Part shown: positions 53,605 to 63,430 of the stretch, one piece after another
Position numbering within the stretch: position 1 is the first letter of the stretch
How the letters are laid out: each line of letters starts with the position of its first letter
Source of the DNA: Cellvibrio sp. 79
GTDB lineage: Bacteria > Pseudomonadota > Gammaproteobacteria > Pseudomonadales > Cellvibrionaceae
Assembly (NCBI GenBank): GCA_003056245.1
Contig: MVDH01000003.1
Location: forward strand, 1,475,331-1,539,330
Length of the DNA: 64,000 nt
Direction: 5' to 3'
The notes under the pieces: generated by a model
Told to the model about the DNA's origin: nothing
What the model saw: only the letters and a program-made list of their open reading frames with translations
The model's database searches: none
Translations under genes and position numbers: made by a program

Positions 53605-56600
53605 TTAATTATTAATCCTGGTTTTATAGCTTGTAGTGCTACCCGGCGCTGTGCCTTTTGCTGGAATTTCAACCACAATTCTGAAGCTGCCTGATGCAGG
53701 CAATGATGCATCTCCCTCCAGGTTAACATTGAAAGGTGTTGCGCCCGTCGCTCTTGCTGACACTACTACAGGGTTAGGATTTAGTGTGACAGTCGCATTC
53801 GTAACATCTGAAGTATCAATTGTGACCTTGGTTCCTGATGGCAAACTGTTGCCATTGATATCCCTTAGTAAAATCGCCAATGGAATGTCTCCGTCCGGGG
53901 CGGAGGCAAGTCCCAATGTGACGCTGCCTGGTTGACCGGGTAAGGTGCCTCCGATGGTATCTACAGTAAGAGAAGATAGAACCAATGTTAAATCTGCACG
54001 TACCGTAACACTATTTTTGGTACAGGCAGTACCGGTTACCGGGCATAGAGCGCCATCATACTTCCCATTCGCAGCAGTCCACTCTCCATCCTGGCCCAGT
54101 GTGCTATTTGGACCAAAGAGATCGATAAAGAACTCCTCGGTGAGATCGTAAACACCATTTTGGTTTTTATCCAAATAGGCTTCGCCAACATCATCACAAG
54201 CTACAGATGGATTGGAGTTTTCTAATGATGGCGTAGGCGCGTTCTTGTTACAGCTAGAGCCACTAGTTGCAAATTTATCGCTAAGATCATACTGACCATT
54301 ACCGTTAGTATCTATAAAGCTTTCATTACCTACCGTTGTTGCAAGGATGGTGACTTTACCACTAATAGGGTATGGGCTTTGGCTGAACCATTTAACGGTA
54401 CAGGTACTAAACTCGTTGGTTTCACAGGAATCTTCAATGAGTCCTCCTGATGCGGTAAAGCTTACTGTGGTGTCTACCGGGACAGGGTTGTTAAACGCAT
54501 CGGCCAGGCGAACAGTCACATCAACAGCGTAACCCTCAATATATCCTGGTGGATTTCTCTCTGAGGCAGCCAGGGATATGCTGTCTTGATCTGGAATACC
54601 AGTAGAAATTACCAGCCTGCTTGATTGGGTTGCTATTGTCTGACTGGAATTATTTTGCGCGCTGGCAGTTACTCGAACAGTAGTCGAAATGGTGCCTGCC
54701 TGAACCCTTGCGCTCACGTATCCGTTTGCATCACTGGTTACCTGAATCGATTGAACACAGGTAGCGTTATTTATGATGCATACACCGCCAGTTGTATTGT
54801 TAAGCGTGAGTGTCACCGGTACACCGGCCATGCCTAATCCATCTTGTCCATTTACCTTAAAGCTAACGGTAGAAATTTCTGCTCCGCCGGCCCCTTTAAG
54901 GCTGATTTGCGCAGGTTCAGCTTTATCGAATGCGATGTTCTGGGCTGATGCATTGACAATATTCAATGTTGCTGTGGCTGTATTGACTAAAAGGCTTGCC
55001 AAATCCGCAGTTGCGGTAACTACATCTTCACCGGTACAGCCGTTTGTTTTGTAGGTGATGCTGGCTCTGCCTGTCTGGGTACTAATACTTGTAGTTTCCA
55101 CTCCTGCTGCGTTGGTAAGTATTGCAGTTCCGTTTGTGACGCATGGAGAGGTGAAATTCACCGTTGCGTTTCCTGAAGTAATATTGCCATCACTGTCAAC
55201 AAGATTGACTGACAAGGTGGTAGAGCCGTTCGGGGCCAGCACGCCGCTACCGATACCAACGTCAATAGCGCCTGCCTGGAATGAATTGCCTGCTCCTTTG
55301 CCTAAGAATTTGGCTGATGTATTGTCCAGTGGTTTGGGAACTATACGAGTGGTGTAGGCTGTCTCAAGATACGGCGATTTGATGGCAATACTGAAGCTTC
55401 CGCTTGGGCGCTCGGTTTTGCTTGCTTTCAGAGTAACTGTAAACATCGTTGGACTTGTGGTATTGGCTACTCCGCTGGAGGGCATATTGTGATTGATAGT
55501 TACATCGCTGGCGGTAGCCGTTATCAAAGAAACCGTGGTACCAATAGGCATTGAATTGAGATTAAGGTCCGCCAACGTCACGTTAAATGAATAGCTCTCG
55601 TTGGCACCCATTTCAATAACGTCCGGTTGGCCAATTAATAAGCCATTTTCGCTGTATGGTCTATCACTGGCCATTACTAAAACGATATCCTGGCGAATGT
55701 TCACTGCTTGTCTTGTGCAGCCGTTGCCTGGTGTCGTGCACAGAACTCCATTGTATTGGCCATTTTCCTTGTCATAAGTCTTATTGCCATTCAGATCCAG
55801 AAATTCTTCACCGCTATCCCATACGCCATTTTCATTTTTATCGGTATAGGCTTCTCCCAAGTCGTCACAGGGCGAGTCATTTCCATTAGATTCAGCGGTG
55901 GAAACCGGTACATTCGGGTCGCAGTTGCCATTACTTGGTGGATTGAAGGTATTAAATGTGTCAACGCCTGGTGTATATAGACCATCACTGTCTTTATCCC
56001 CGAAGCTTTCATTGCCCAATGTGGTTGCACGAATGGTCACACGGCCATTGCTTGGTCTGTTGGTTTGGCTCTTCCAAACAACTGTACACTCACCATTTTC
56101 TGTGGTACAGCTCGGATCAATAACGCCACCTTCAGTAGTGAATTGGACAGATGTGTTATCTGGCGGGGGGTTGTTGAATGTATCTGCCATGCGGACCACG
56201 ATGTTTACTGTTTCTCCATCACGATTCCAGCCTGGAGGGTTAAAGCGAGAGGCTGCAATAGAAAAACTTTTTTGATCTGGCATACCAGTGCCAATTGATA
56301 ACTTATTGGAGCGGCCACTTATTTTTGAAACCGACTCGGTTGCAATAATTTCAACAGCAGTAGGGATTGTTCCCGCCTGAACGGTAGTAGATGCAATACC
56401 CGCTTTGTCAGTGACAGCTGTAGTGTTGGTAAGTTGTATGCCGCCTACATCTGTGCTGAGAGCAAATGCGATAGGTACGTCTTTAATTGGAGCTCCGGTG
56501 TTACCCAAAACGGTGAAGCGAACCAAGGATACTTGTGCTCCGCCGCTGTCCTTGAGGAAAATTTTATCGGGTGTAGCACTGGTAAATTGAATTGCCTGGA

Positions 56601-57141
56601 TGGTGTCCTGGGCTATGACCAAGGTTTTTCTTGCTACTTTCGATGCTTCTTGAAGTGATGCAGTTGCAGTAACCTCATCATCGCCGACGCATCCTTTAGC
56701 AGTGTAGGTAATAGATGCCTGGCCATTTTCGGTAGTGACTTTGTTTGTATTTGTTTGTACGCCCCCGGCTCCTACTGACAGGGTGGCTTCTCCGGCCGCA
56801 TAACAACGTGAGTTGAAAGTGACCTGAATAGGCGCGGTGACCAAGGTATTGGTGCTACTAACGATACTCACTGTCAATGTGGTAGCGCCACCCGCGGGAA
56901 TTTGCTCTGTGGTGTGGCTGACTGCAATTTCATTTGCTACAAAGCTGCTGCCATCGCCACGCCCAATTGCGACTGGCGATGTGGTATCTACGGCGCCAGA
57001 ACTAAAGCTGCTTGATGCCAGGCTTGTGCTGCTTGAGCTTGGTTTTGGATCCAGTGGAGAGCTTGAGCCGCCACCACATGCGGATAATATTAGGCTGATA
57101 AATGCTGCACTAACGATCTTCGTTGTTTTTAGGGTATGCAT
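53605..57141 (-). CDS. Ig-like (invasin-type) repeat lipoprotein with internal duplication
   Basis: 1178-residue surface protein. Lipoprotein signal with LSAC (Cys22), followed by GGG and a Ser-rich linker to about residue 50. The rest is a tandem duplication: residues about 55-610 and 612-1178 align along their length. Each half has bacterial Ig-like domains (NGQASITYTAKGCVGDDEVT in one, GRASITYKTNGCTGEDVVTA in the other) with a Cys pair, a segment VNIVVRMADTFNNPPP or VDVTVRLADAFNNPVP, and a module of Asp/Asn/Gly loops resembling calcium sites (DKNENGVWDSGEEF; DKNQNGVYDLTEEF). This resembles Big_1-type adhesin lipoproteins. Adhesion or surface-layer function is inferred; no enzyme motif is seen. 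The gene stands alone behind a strong terminator. Confidence 0.85.
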   Translation of the reverse strand: MHTLKTTKIVSAAFISLILSACGGGSSSPLDPKPSSSSTSLASSSFSSGAVDTTSPVAIGRGDGSSFVANEIAVSHTTEQIPAGGATTLTVSIVSSTNTLVTAPIQVTFNSRCYAAGEATLSVGAGGVQTNTNKVTTENGQASITYTAKGCVGDDEVTATASLQEASKVARKTLVIAQDTIQAIQFTSATPDKIFLKDSGGAQVSLVRFTVLGNTGAPIKDVPIAFALSTDVGGIQLTNTTAVTDKAGIASTTVQAGTIPTAVEIIATESVSKISGRSNKLSIGTGMPDQKSFSIAASRFNPPGWNRDGETVNIVVRMADTFNNPPPDNTSVQFTTEGGVIDPSCTTENGECTVVWKSQTNRPSNGRVTIRATTLGNESFGDKDSDGLYTPGVDTFNTFNPPSNGNCDPNVPVSTAESNGNDSPCDDLGEAYTDKNENGVWDSGEEFLDLNGNKTYDKENGQYNGVLCTTPGNGCTRQAVNIRQDIVLVMASDRPYSENGLLIGQPDVIEMGANESYSFNVTLADLNLNSMPIGTTVSLITATASDVTINHNMPSSGVANTTSPTMFTVTLKASKTERPSGSFSIAIKSPYLETAYTTRIVPKPLDNTSAKFLGKGAGNSFQAGAIDVGIGSGVLAPNGSTTLSVNLVDSDGNITSGNATVNFTSPCVTNGTAILTNAAGVETTSISTQTGRASITYKTNGCTGEDVVTATADLASLLVNTATATLNIVNASAQNIAFDKAEPAQISLKGAGGAEISTVSFKVNGQDGLGMAGVPVTLTLNNTTGGVCIINNATCVQSIQVTSDANGYVSARVQAGTISTTVRVTASAQNNSSQTIATQSSRLVISTGIPDQDSISLAASERNPPGYIEGYAVDVTVRLADAFNNPVPVDTTVSFTASGGLIEDSCETNEFSTCTVKWFSQSPYPISGKVTILATTVGNESFIDTNGNGQYDLSDKFATSGSSCNKNAPTPSLENSNPSVACDDVGEAYLDKNQNGVYDLTEEFFIDLFGPNSTLGQDGEWTAANGKYDGALCPVTGTACTKNSVTVRADLTLVLSSLTVDTIGGTLPGQPGSVTLGLASAPDGDIPLAILLRDINGNSLPSGTKVTIDTSDVTNATVTLNPNPVVVSARATGATPFNVNLEGDASLPASGSFRIVVEIPAKGTAPGSTTSYKTRINN

Positions 57142-57482
57142 GGCGTCTTCCTGGTTACCGACCGTTGTTGATAATAAGCCCGGCGGCTGGTATTGAATTC
57201 AATGATATAAATGGCATAAAGAATCTGCGCTAAGCTCTTGAGCTTATTAGCACTTGTGGCCAAAGCTTACGTTAGCTCATATCCTTTCAATGATAAAGAC
57301 CCGCACGCTCAAAAAACGCGCGCTGCTGCGCAAATCACCTGTTATTTGTGCAATTCTTGGCATTTTGCTGGCGTTAAGCTCTTTCTTTTGGCGCATTTTG
57401 CGCCGGGAAAACTTTTATTTCTGTCTACTGGTCCTGCAAGCCTTATAATTCGCGCACATTTTTCCCAGAGTTGAGTTTTCCC
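57142..57482. other. Intergenic region upstream of rlmI
   Basis: 341 bases between divergent genes. A TATAAT at 57444-57449 with a weak -35 (CTGTCT, 57421-57426, 17 bases apart) could drive rlmI. A short frame starting near 57290 (plus) is hydrophobic in the middle but has no ribosome site; I do not call it. Confidence 0.45.
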
Positions 57483-58676
57483 ATGAGTCTTCCTGTTCTT
57501 GTTCTCAAGCCACAAGCTGATCGCCGCCTTAAGTTGGGGCATTTGTGGATCTATAGCAACGAAGTTGAGATAGAAAAGTCGCCGTTGAAATCTTTTGAAA
57601 TGGGGCAGCAGGCATTAGTGACCACCCATAGCGGAAAGCCACTGGGAATTGCCTTGATTAATCCCAATGGACTGATTTGTGGGCGCCTGGTTAGTCGTGA
57701 TGAAAAGTACCCACTTAATAAATCCCTGCTGGTGCATCGCATTAAACAATCCCTGGCGTTGCGTGAATTGGCATTTGATGAGCCTTTCTATCGCTTGATA
57801 TATGGTGACGCTGATTTGTTACCGGGATTGGTGGTTGACCGTTTTGGCGATTATCTGGTGGTGCAAATTGCTGGCGCTGGAATGGAATTGGTAAAAGATG
57901 AAATCGTAGCGGCATTGGTGCAGGTACTTAATCCTGTGGGGATCTTGTTAAGTAACGAACACAGTGCGCGCGAACTGGAAAACCTTCCGGAATATACGCA
58001 AGTGGCCTATGGCGAAATGCCTGAAAAAGTCGAGTTGATTGAGAACAATACGCGCTTCATGGCGCCGGTACAGGGAGGGCAGAAAACGGGCTGGTTCTAT
58101 GACCACCGCATCAACCGCGCCCAGTTACAGCAGTATGTTCACGGTAAGCGAGTGCTGGATGTGTTTTCTTATATTGGTGGCTGGGGAGTTCAGGCGGCGG
58201 TTGCCGGTGCCAGCGAAGTGTATTGCGTTGATGCTTCCGAAGCCGCCATTGATGCGGTGCTGGAGAACGCTCAATTAAATGGTGTGGAAGATCGTGTGGC
58301 GGGTATTCAAGGTAAGGCAATTGATGTGCTGAAAGAGTTGATCGCCAGTGATGAGCGTTTTGATGTGGTGGTGCTGGATCCACCAGCATTCATTAAGAAA
58401 CGCAAAGACCAAAAAGCCGGTGAGGCCGCTTATCGTCACATCAACGAACTGGGGATGCGTTTACTCGGACGTGATGGTCTGCTGGTTTCTGCTTCCTGCT
58501 CAATGCATTTGGGCAAGGACACTTTGCTGGAGATTGTTCGCGCGGCCGGCCGCCATTTGGATCGCCACGTACAAATTATTGGTCAGGGCGGGCAAGGGCC
58601 AGATCATCCCATCCATCCTGCCATTCCCGAAACCGATTATTTAAAAGCCGTATTTGCGCGCGTGTATCTCGCTTGA
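57483..58676 (+). CDS. rlmI: 23S rRNA (cytosine-1962-C5)-methyltransferase
   Basis: Class I SAM-dependent rRNA methyltransferase, 397 residues, close to E. coli RlmI. An N-terminal PUA domain (LPVLVLKPQADRRLKLGHLW then IYSNEVE) is followed by the EEHAD-type linker and the Rossmann domain with VLDVFSYIGGWGVQAAVAGA (motif I), VVLDPPAFIKKRKDQ (motif IV; Asp-Pro-Pro) and VSASCSMHLG, which supplies the catalytic cysteine. The start is ATG 57483; a TTG 12 bases upstream lies in the RBS region. The gene is monocistronic and divergent from the Ig-like lipoprotein gene. Confidence 0.92.
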   Translation: MSLPVLVLKPQADRRLKLGHLWIYSNEVEIEKSPLKSFEMGQQALVTTHSGKPLGIALINPNGLICGRLVSRDEKYPLNKSLLVHRIKQSLALRELAFDEPFYRLIYGDADLLPGLVVDRFGDYLVVQIAGAGMELVKDEIVAALVQVLNPVGILLSNEHSARELENLPEYTQVAYGEMPEKVELIENNTRFMAPVQGGQKTGWFYDHRINRAQLQQYVHGKRVLDVFSYIGGWGVQAAVAGASEVYCVDASEAAIDAVLENAQLNGVEDRVAGIQGKAIDVLKELIASDERFDVVVLDPPAFIKKRKDQKAGEAAYRHINELGMRLLGRDGLLVSASCSMHLGKDTLLEIVRAAGRHLDRHVQIIGQGGQGPDHPIHPAIPETDYLKAVFARVYLA

Positions 58677-58697
58677 TGTGTGACCTAGGCCTGCGAC

Positions 58698-59354
58698 TTA
58701 ACCGCGCAGGCTCAGGATTGGCCAGTTGCGTTCGCTGGCGATTGTGGTCAGTCGCTCATCGGGATCAACTGCTACCGGATTGTCTACTTGCTCCAGCAGT
58801 GGCAAATCATTAATGGAGTCACTGTAAAAATAAGCGCCCTCCAATGAGTGCTGGTTTGATTTAAGCCATTCCTGCAAATAAGTGATTTTGCCAGCCTGGA
58901 AACAAGGTGTTCCTACAAAGTTGCCAGTATGGCGACCATCAACAATTTCCGGATCTGTAGCGAGTATGTCCGCCACGCCCAGGCGCTTGGCGATGGGGCG
59001 GGTGACAAAGCCATTGGTTGCCGTGATGATCAACAAGTGGTCGCCCTGTTCGCGATGCTTGCGCAGTAATGCCTCCGCTTTGGGAAGCATCAATGGTTCA
59101 ATGTGATTGGCCATAAACTCATCGTGAAGCGCTTTCAGTTCTTCCAGTGTGTGCCGTGTCAACGGGGCAAGGGAAAACTGTAAGTAAGCGCGGATATCCA
59201 GCGTCCCGTTTTTATAGTCTGCATAAAACTTGTCGTTAGCGAGGCGATAGGTCTCCGCATCAACCAACTGTTTCTCCACCAGAAATACGCCCCAGCTATG
59301 GTCGCTGTCACCTGCAATAAGGGTGTTGTCCAAATCAAAAATCGCCAGGGCCAC
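58698..59354 (-). CDS. HAD-IB family hydrolase (SerB-like)
   Basis: 218-residue HAD-superfamily IB phosphatase. I start at GTG 59354 because AGAGGA lies 7 bases before it and the product begins ALAIFDLDNTLIAGDSDHSW, the HAD motif I. Motif II is in ITATNGFVT, motif III near GKITYLQEWL and motif IV is YFYSDSINDLPLLEQVDNPV. The longer frame (to 59462) adds an unrelated Leu-rich stretch. It is related to phosphoserine phosphatase and to the HAD hydrolase that lies before rppH in Pseudomonas (sometimes annotated histidinol-phosphatase). The substrate is not proven. It is divergent from rppH. Confidence 0.9.
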   Translation of the reverse strand: MALAIFDLDNTLIAGDSDHSWGVFLVEKQLVDAETYRLANDKFYADYKNGTLDIRAYLQFSLAPLTRHTLEELKALHDEFMANHIEPLMLPKAEALLRKHREQGDHLLIITATNGFVTRPIAKRLGVADILATDPEIVDGRHTGNFVGTPCFQAGKITYLQEWLKSNQHSLEGAYFYSDSINDLPLLEQVDNPVAVDPDERLTTIASERNWPILSLRG

Positions 59355-59590
59355 GGTAAATCCTCTCGGTAAAGTCGTATGAAGTCGAATATTAACAGCC
59401 TGCGGTAACAGCAGGGCGGCTAGGATAGCTGGCGCGCCAAACCGGCTCAATGTTTTATCCATGATTCAGGGTTGCGGCTTTGGGCAAGCCTGATATAGTG
59501 CGGAAAACGCTGTTTTGTGGAGTGCGCCCGCATTTATTGATGCATCAATGACTTCCCACAGCCAAACTCTTTATTTATGGACAATTCCTT

Positions 59591-60094
59591 GTGATAGATT
59601 CAGACGGATTCCGCCCTAATGTGGGCATCATACTGACCAATGATCAGGGGCAGTTACTTTGGGCCAGGCGGGTTGGTGGGCAGGATGCATGGCAATTTCC
59701 CCAGGGCGGTATCAATGCCCATGAAACGCCCGAGCAAGCGCTTTACCGCGAATTGCATGAGGAAATTGGCTTGCGCCAGCAAGATGTAGAAATAGTGGCA
59801 TGTACTCGCGGCTGGCTGCGCTATCGGTTGCCGCATCGCCTTGTCAGGCATAATTCCCTGCCGTTGTGCGTCGGGCAGAAACAGAAATGGTTTTTGCTGC
59901 GCATGTTGAGCGAGGACAGTAAAGTTTGCCTGGATAATGGTGGCCGCGCCGAGTTTGATCACTGGCGCTGGGTGAGTTATTGGTACCCTTTGGGGAAAGT
60001 GGTCTCTTTCAAACGCGATGTTTATCGCCGCGCACTTAAAGAGTTGTCGCTATTCCATTCGCAATTGGAAGGACAATCTACCAGTGTGCGCTAA
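59591..60094 (+). CDS. rppH: RNA pyrophosphohydrolase
   Basis: Nudix hydrolase of 167 residues that removes pyrophosphate from the 5' triphosphate end of mRNA and starts RNase E-dependent decay. The GTG start yields [20 protein letters not shown], the RppH N-terminus, and the Nudix box is [20 protein letters not shown] (plus IGL). Residues REVSYWYP-type ([20 protein letters not shown]) close the fold. It is upstream of ptsP, a very common pair in pseudomonads, so the two probably share a transcript with a 58-base gap. Confidence 0.95.
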   Translation: MIDSDGFRPNVGIILTNDQGQLLWARRVGGQDAWQFPQGGINAHETPEQALYRELHEEIGLRQQDVEIVACTRGWLRYRLPHRLVRHNSLPLCVGQKQKWFLLRMLSEDSKVCLDNGGRAEFDHWRWVSYWYPLGKVVSFKRDVYRRALKELSLFHSQLEGQSTSVR

Positions 60095-60152
60095 TAATCA
60101 ATTAACAGGAGATCGGCTGGTTTATTCCGGCCATTAATCGAGCCAAACCCAG

Positions 60153-62420
60153 ATGTTAAATTCACTGCGTTCCATAGTTCAGGAAGTAAACGCCGCGCGC
60201 GATATGAAAACCGCGCTGGCGATTATTGTGGCGCGCGTGAAGCAAGTCATGAAAACCCATGTGTGCTCGGTATACCTGCGCGATGCCAAAGGCGATTATG
60301 TGTTGATGGCTACTGACGGCCTTAATGCCGATGCAGTGGGCAAAGTCCGTTTGGCGGCTGGTGAAGGTTTGGTGGGGCGTGTAGTGGTGCGTGAAGAGCC
60401 GATCAACCTTGAGCACGCCGAGGCCCATCCGAGTTACCAGTATTTCCCGGAAACCGGTGAGGAGCGTTACAGCTCTTTTCTCGGGGTTCCCATTATCCAC
60501 CATCGCAAAGTATTGGGTGTGCTGGTTGTCCAGCAAGTTGAGCAGCGCCGGTTCGACGAAGGTGAAGAGGCTTTCCTGGTGACAATGTCGGCACAGTTGG
60601 CGGGGGTTATTGCCCATGCCGAGGCAACCGGCGGCGTGATTCCGGTTGGCGCAAAAGCGGCACAGTCCAAGTTTGTAGGCGTGTCCGGTGCATCAGGTAT
60701 TGCCATTGGTGAGGCTGTGGTTATCACCCCGACGGCAGATTTGCGTTCAGTGCCTTATCAAGCATGCAAAGATGTTGATGCTGAAATTACTTTCTTCCAG
60801 CGCAGCCTGGTTGCGGTGCGTGAAGATATTAAAGTGCTGGGGGTCAAACTTAAGGAGCGCATCAATCGCGAGGAGCAAGCATTGTTCGATGCTTACCTGG
60901 CAATGTTAGATGATGCTTCATTGGGCGGTGAGGTGGTTAGTCGCATCCGTAAGGGCGCGGTAGCGTCTTATGCCTGGAGCGAGGTGATCCTCGAGCACGA
61001 AAGTATTTTTAACAGCATGAATGATCCCTATCTGCGCGAGCGTGCAACTGATTTGCGCGATTTGGGGCGGAGGGTGCTGGAATACCTTCAGGAATCAAAT
61101 CAAAAAACCCGTGTTTATCCCGACAAAACCATTTTGATTGGCGAAGAGCTCACGGCCTCCATGTTGGGCGAAATCCCCACAGAGAAATTGGCGGGGTTGG
61201 TATCAGTACAAGGCTCATCTAACTCCCATGTGGCAATTCTTGCCCGCGCGATGGATATTCCCACGGTGATGGGGGCAGTAGATCTTCCGTATACCCAGAT
61301 TGATGGGCGCCCAATTATTGTCGATGGCTACAAAGGCACTGTGTATTGCGACCCAAACCCGCAATTGCGCAAGCACTATAAAGCGATTTACCTGGAAGAG
61401 CAGGCCTTGGTCAAAGGCCTGGAAGCGCTAAAAAACCTGCCTTGCGAAACTCAGGATAGATACCGCCTGCCGCTACATGTAAATACCGGTCTGATGGCGG
61501 ATGTGGTGCGTTCCCTGGAGCGTGGGGCGGAAGGTGTTGGTCTCTATCGCACCGAAGTACCCTTTTTGCTGCGTGATCGTTTTCCCAGTGAGGAAGAACA
61601 ACGGGCAATTTATCGCGAACAACTTGAAGCTTTTGCTCCCCATACCGTGACCATGCGTACGCTGGATATTGGTGGCGATAAAGCCTTGCCTTATTTCCCG
61701 ATTGAAGAAGATAACCCCTTCCTCGGTTGGCGCGGTATTCGTGTAACCCTTGATCACCCGGAAATTTTCCTGGCACAAATTCGTGCCATGATCAAGGCAA
61801 GTGAGGGGCTGGATAATTTGCGTATCCTGCTGCCGATGATTACCAATGTTCAGGAAGTAGATGCTTCCCGCGCCTTGATCCAGCGGGTGCATAAAGAGCT
61901 GTTGGAAGAGGGCTACCGCGTCCGTAAGCCGCAAGTGGGCGTTATGATTGAAGTACCGGCGGCAGTTTATCTTGCGCCGGAATTATCGCGCCGCGTGGAT
62001 TTTCTCTCGGTCGGTAGTAACGACTTGACGCAATATTTGCTGGCGGTGGATCGCAATAATGCCCAGGTTGCTGATTTATACCAGCCATTCCATCCTGCTG
62101 TGCTGCGTGCGCTGCAATACATTGTGTATGCCGCCCACGATGCAGGTATCAGCGTCAGTATTTGTGGTGAGTTGGCGGGCGACCCTGGCGCCGCCATCCT
62201 ATTGATGGCGATGGGCTATGACATGTTGTCCATGAACGCTACTAACTTGCCCAAAGTGAAGTCGGTAATTCGTGGTATTACTTTTGCCCGCGCCAAGCAG
62301 CTGCTGGCCGAGGTTATGGGCATGTCCAACGGTGATCTCATCCGCGAACGTATTGACCGCGAATTACGCGAGACTGGTTTAACCCGTCTGATTCGTCCGG
62401 TGGCTTCTGATAGCAATTAG
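60153..62420 (+). CDS. ptsP: PTS-Ntr enzyme I (PtsP)
   Basis: 755-residue first component of the nitrogen phosphotransferase relay, which takes phosphate from PEP and passes it to NPr (PtsO) and then EIIA-Ntr (PtsN). The N-terminal GAF domain (about 1-160, sensing glutamine/2-oxoglutarate in relatives) is followed by the EI fold. The phosphorylated histidine lies in GSSNSHVAILARAM, and PEP-binding segments are GVGLYRTEVPFLLRDRFPSE, TMRTLDIGGDKALPYFPIEE and GIRVTLDHPEIFLAQIRAMI. The C-terminal SICGELAGDPGAAILLMAMG holds the conserved Cys. The order rppH-ptsP-lgt-thyA matches Pseudomonas. Confidence 0.96.
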   Translation: MLNSLRSIVQEVNAARDMKTALAIIVARVKQVMKTHVCSVYLRDAKGDYVLMATDGLNADAVGKVRLAAGEGLVGRVVVREEPINLEHAEAHPSYQYFPETGEERYSSFLGVPIIHHRKVLGVLVVQQVEQRRFDEGEEAFLVTMSAQLAGVIAHAEATGGVIPVGAKAAQSKFVGVSGASGIAIGEAVVITPTADLRSVPYQACKDVDAEITFFQRSLVAVREDIKVLGVKLKERINREEQALFDAYLAMLDDASLGGEVVSRIRKGAVASYAWSEVILEHESIFNSMNDPYLRERATDLRDLGRRVLEYLQESNQKTRVYPDKTILIGEELTASMLGEIPTEKLAGLVSVQGSSNSHVAILARAMDIPTVMGAVDLPYTQIDGRPIIVDGYKGTVYCDPNPQLRKHYKAIYLEEQALVKGLEALKNLPCETQDRYRLPLHVNTGLMADVVRSLERGAEGVGLYRTEVPFLLRDRFPSEEEQRAIYREQLEAFAPHTVTMRTLDIGGDKALPYFPIEEDNPFLGWRGIRVTLDHPEIFLAQIRAMIKASEGLDNLRILLPMITNVQEVDASRALIQRVHKELLEEGYRVRKPQVGVMIEVPAAVYLAPELSRRVDFLSVGSNDLTQYLLAVDRNNAQVADLYQPFHPAVLRALQYIVYAAHDAGISVSICGELAGDPGAAILLMAMGYDMLSMNATNLPKVKSVIRGITFARAKQLLAEVMGMSNGDLIRERIDRELRETGLTRLIRPVASDSN

Positions 62421-62522
62421 ATAGCCCCGGATAAAAACAAACTTCGTAAATTATTCGTCGGCCGATGGTTTTCCGCGTCATAATGCCGCGCTTTAAGCCG
62501 GCATCAGCAAATTCAGGTGTTT

Positions 62523-63377
62523 ATGTTGCAGTACCCCGATATTGATCCCATTGCGTTCACCTTGTTCAAAGACCCGATTCACCTCGGCAATCTGGCTATT
62601 GGTCCCTTTAGCGTACATTGGTACGGGATCATGTACTTGCTAGCGTTTTTGAGCGCCTGGTTAATTGCGCTATATCGCACTCGCGCACCGCACTCACCGG
62701 TGAACAAACTCCAGGTCGAAAACCTGATTACCTACGGGGCGTTCGGGGTGATTCTCGGTGGTCGCTTTGGTTATGTGTTGTTTTATAACTTTGATAAGTG
62801 GCTGCAAGATCCGCTTTGGTTGTTCCGTGTGTGGGAGGGGGGGATGTCCTTTCATGGTGGTTTGATTGGCGTGATCGTAGCGATGTTTATTTATTCGCGC
62901 CGCATTGGCCGCCCGTTCACCACTGTGATGGATTTTGTTGCGCCGATTGTCCCGCTTGGGCTTGGCTTTGGCCGGCTCGGAAACTTTATTGGCCAGGAAT
63001 TGTGGGGGCGTGTTAGCGATGTGCCCTGGGCGATGGTATTTCCTAAAGCGATGGACCCGGTTGGCGTCGCTCGTCATCCGAGCCAGCTATACCAGGCGTT
63101 TCTGGAAGGGCTGGTGCTTTTTCTTATCGTATTCTGGTTTTCTGCCAAACCGCGCCCGCGTTGTGCGGTTTCAGGTGTTTTCCTGATTGGTTATTCCATT
63201 TTCCGGTTCAGCATGGAGTTCGTGCGCGAACCGGACCAGGGGATTGGCTTTGACTTGTTAGGGTGGATGACTCGCGGGCAACTACTGTGCGTACCTATGT
63301 TCCTGTTAGGCGTCGGGTTATTGATCTATGCCTATGGCGTCGTTGCAAAAACCAGTCAACCGCAAAAAGTGCAGTGA
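62523..63377 (+). CDS. lgt: Prolipoprotein diacylglyceryl transferase
   Basis: Inner-membrane enzyme of 284 residues that adds diacylglyceryl from phosphatidylglycerol to the cysteine of prolipoproteins. I start at ATG 62523 (preceded by CAGG), not the GTG two codons upstream. Signatures: GPFSVHWYGIMYLLAFLSAW, GGRFGYVLFYN, GGMSFHGGLIG with the catalytic-site His, LGFGRLGNFIGQELWGR and VARHPSQLYQAFLEGLVLF. Seven helices are predicted. This block encodes several lipoproteins (CE2-like esterase, LptE, FkpA, the Ig-like protein), which are its likely substrates. It is 53 bases before thyA. Confidence 0.96.
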   Translation: MLQYPDIDPIAFTLFKDPIHLGNLAIGPFSVHWYGIMYLLAFLSAWLIALYRTRAPHSPVNKLQVENLITYGAFGVILGGRFGYVLFYNFDKWLQDPLWLFRVWEGGMSFHGGLIGVIVAMFIYSRRIGRPFTTVMDFVAPIVPLGLGFGRLGNFIGQELWGRVSDVPWAMVFPKAMDPVGVARHPSQLYQAFLEGLVLFLIVFWFSAKPRPRCAVSGVFLIGYSIFRFSMEFVREPDQGIGFDLLGWMTRGQLLCVPMFLLGVGLLIYAYGVVAKTSQPQKVQ

Positions 63378-63430
63378 TCAAAAGTCAGGCAAGCTAACAG
63401 TTAAGACGAATTAAAAATGCAGGTTGTTGA

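Noticed and set aside
57254-57448. Hydrophobic 50-65-codon frames upstream of rlmI
   Set aside because: No ribosome site, and the stretch overlaps the probable rlmI promoter (TATAAT at 57444).
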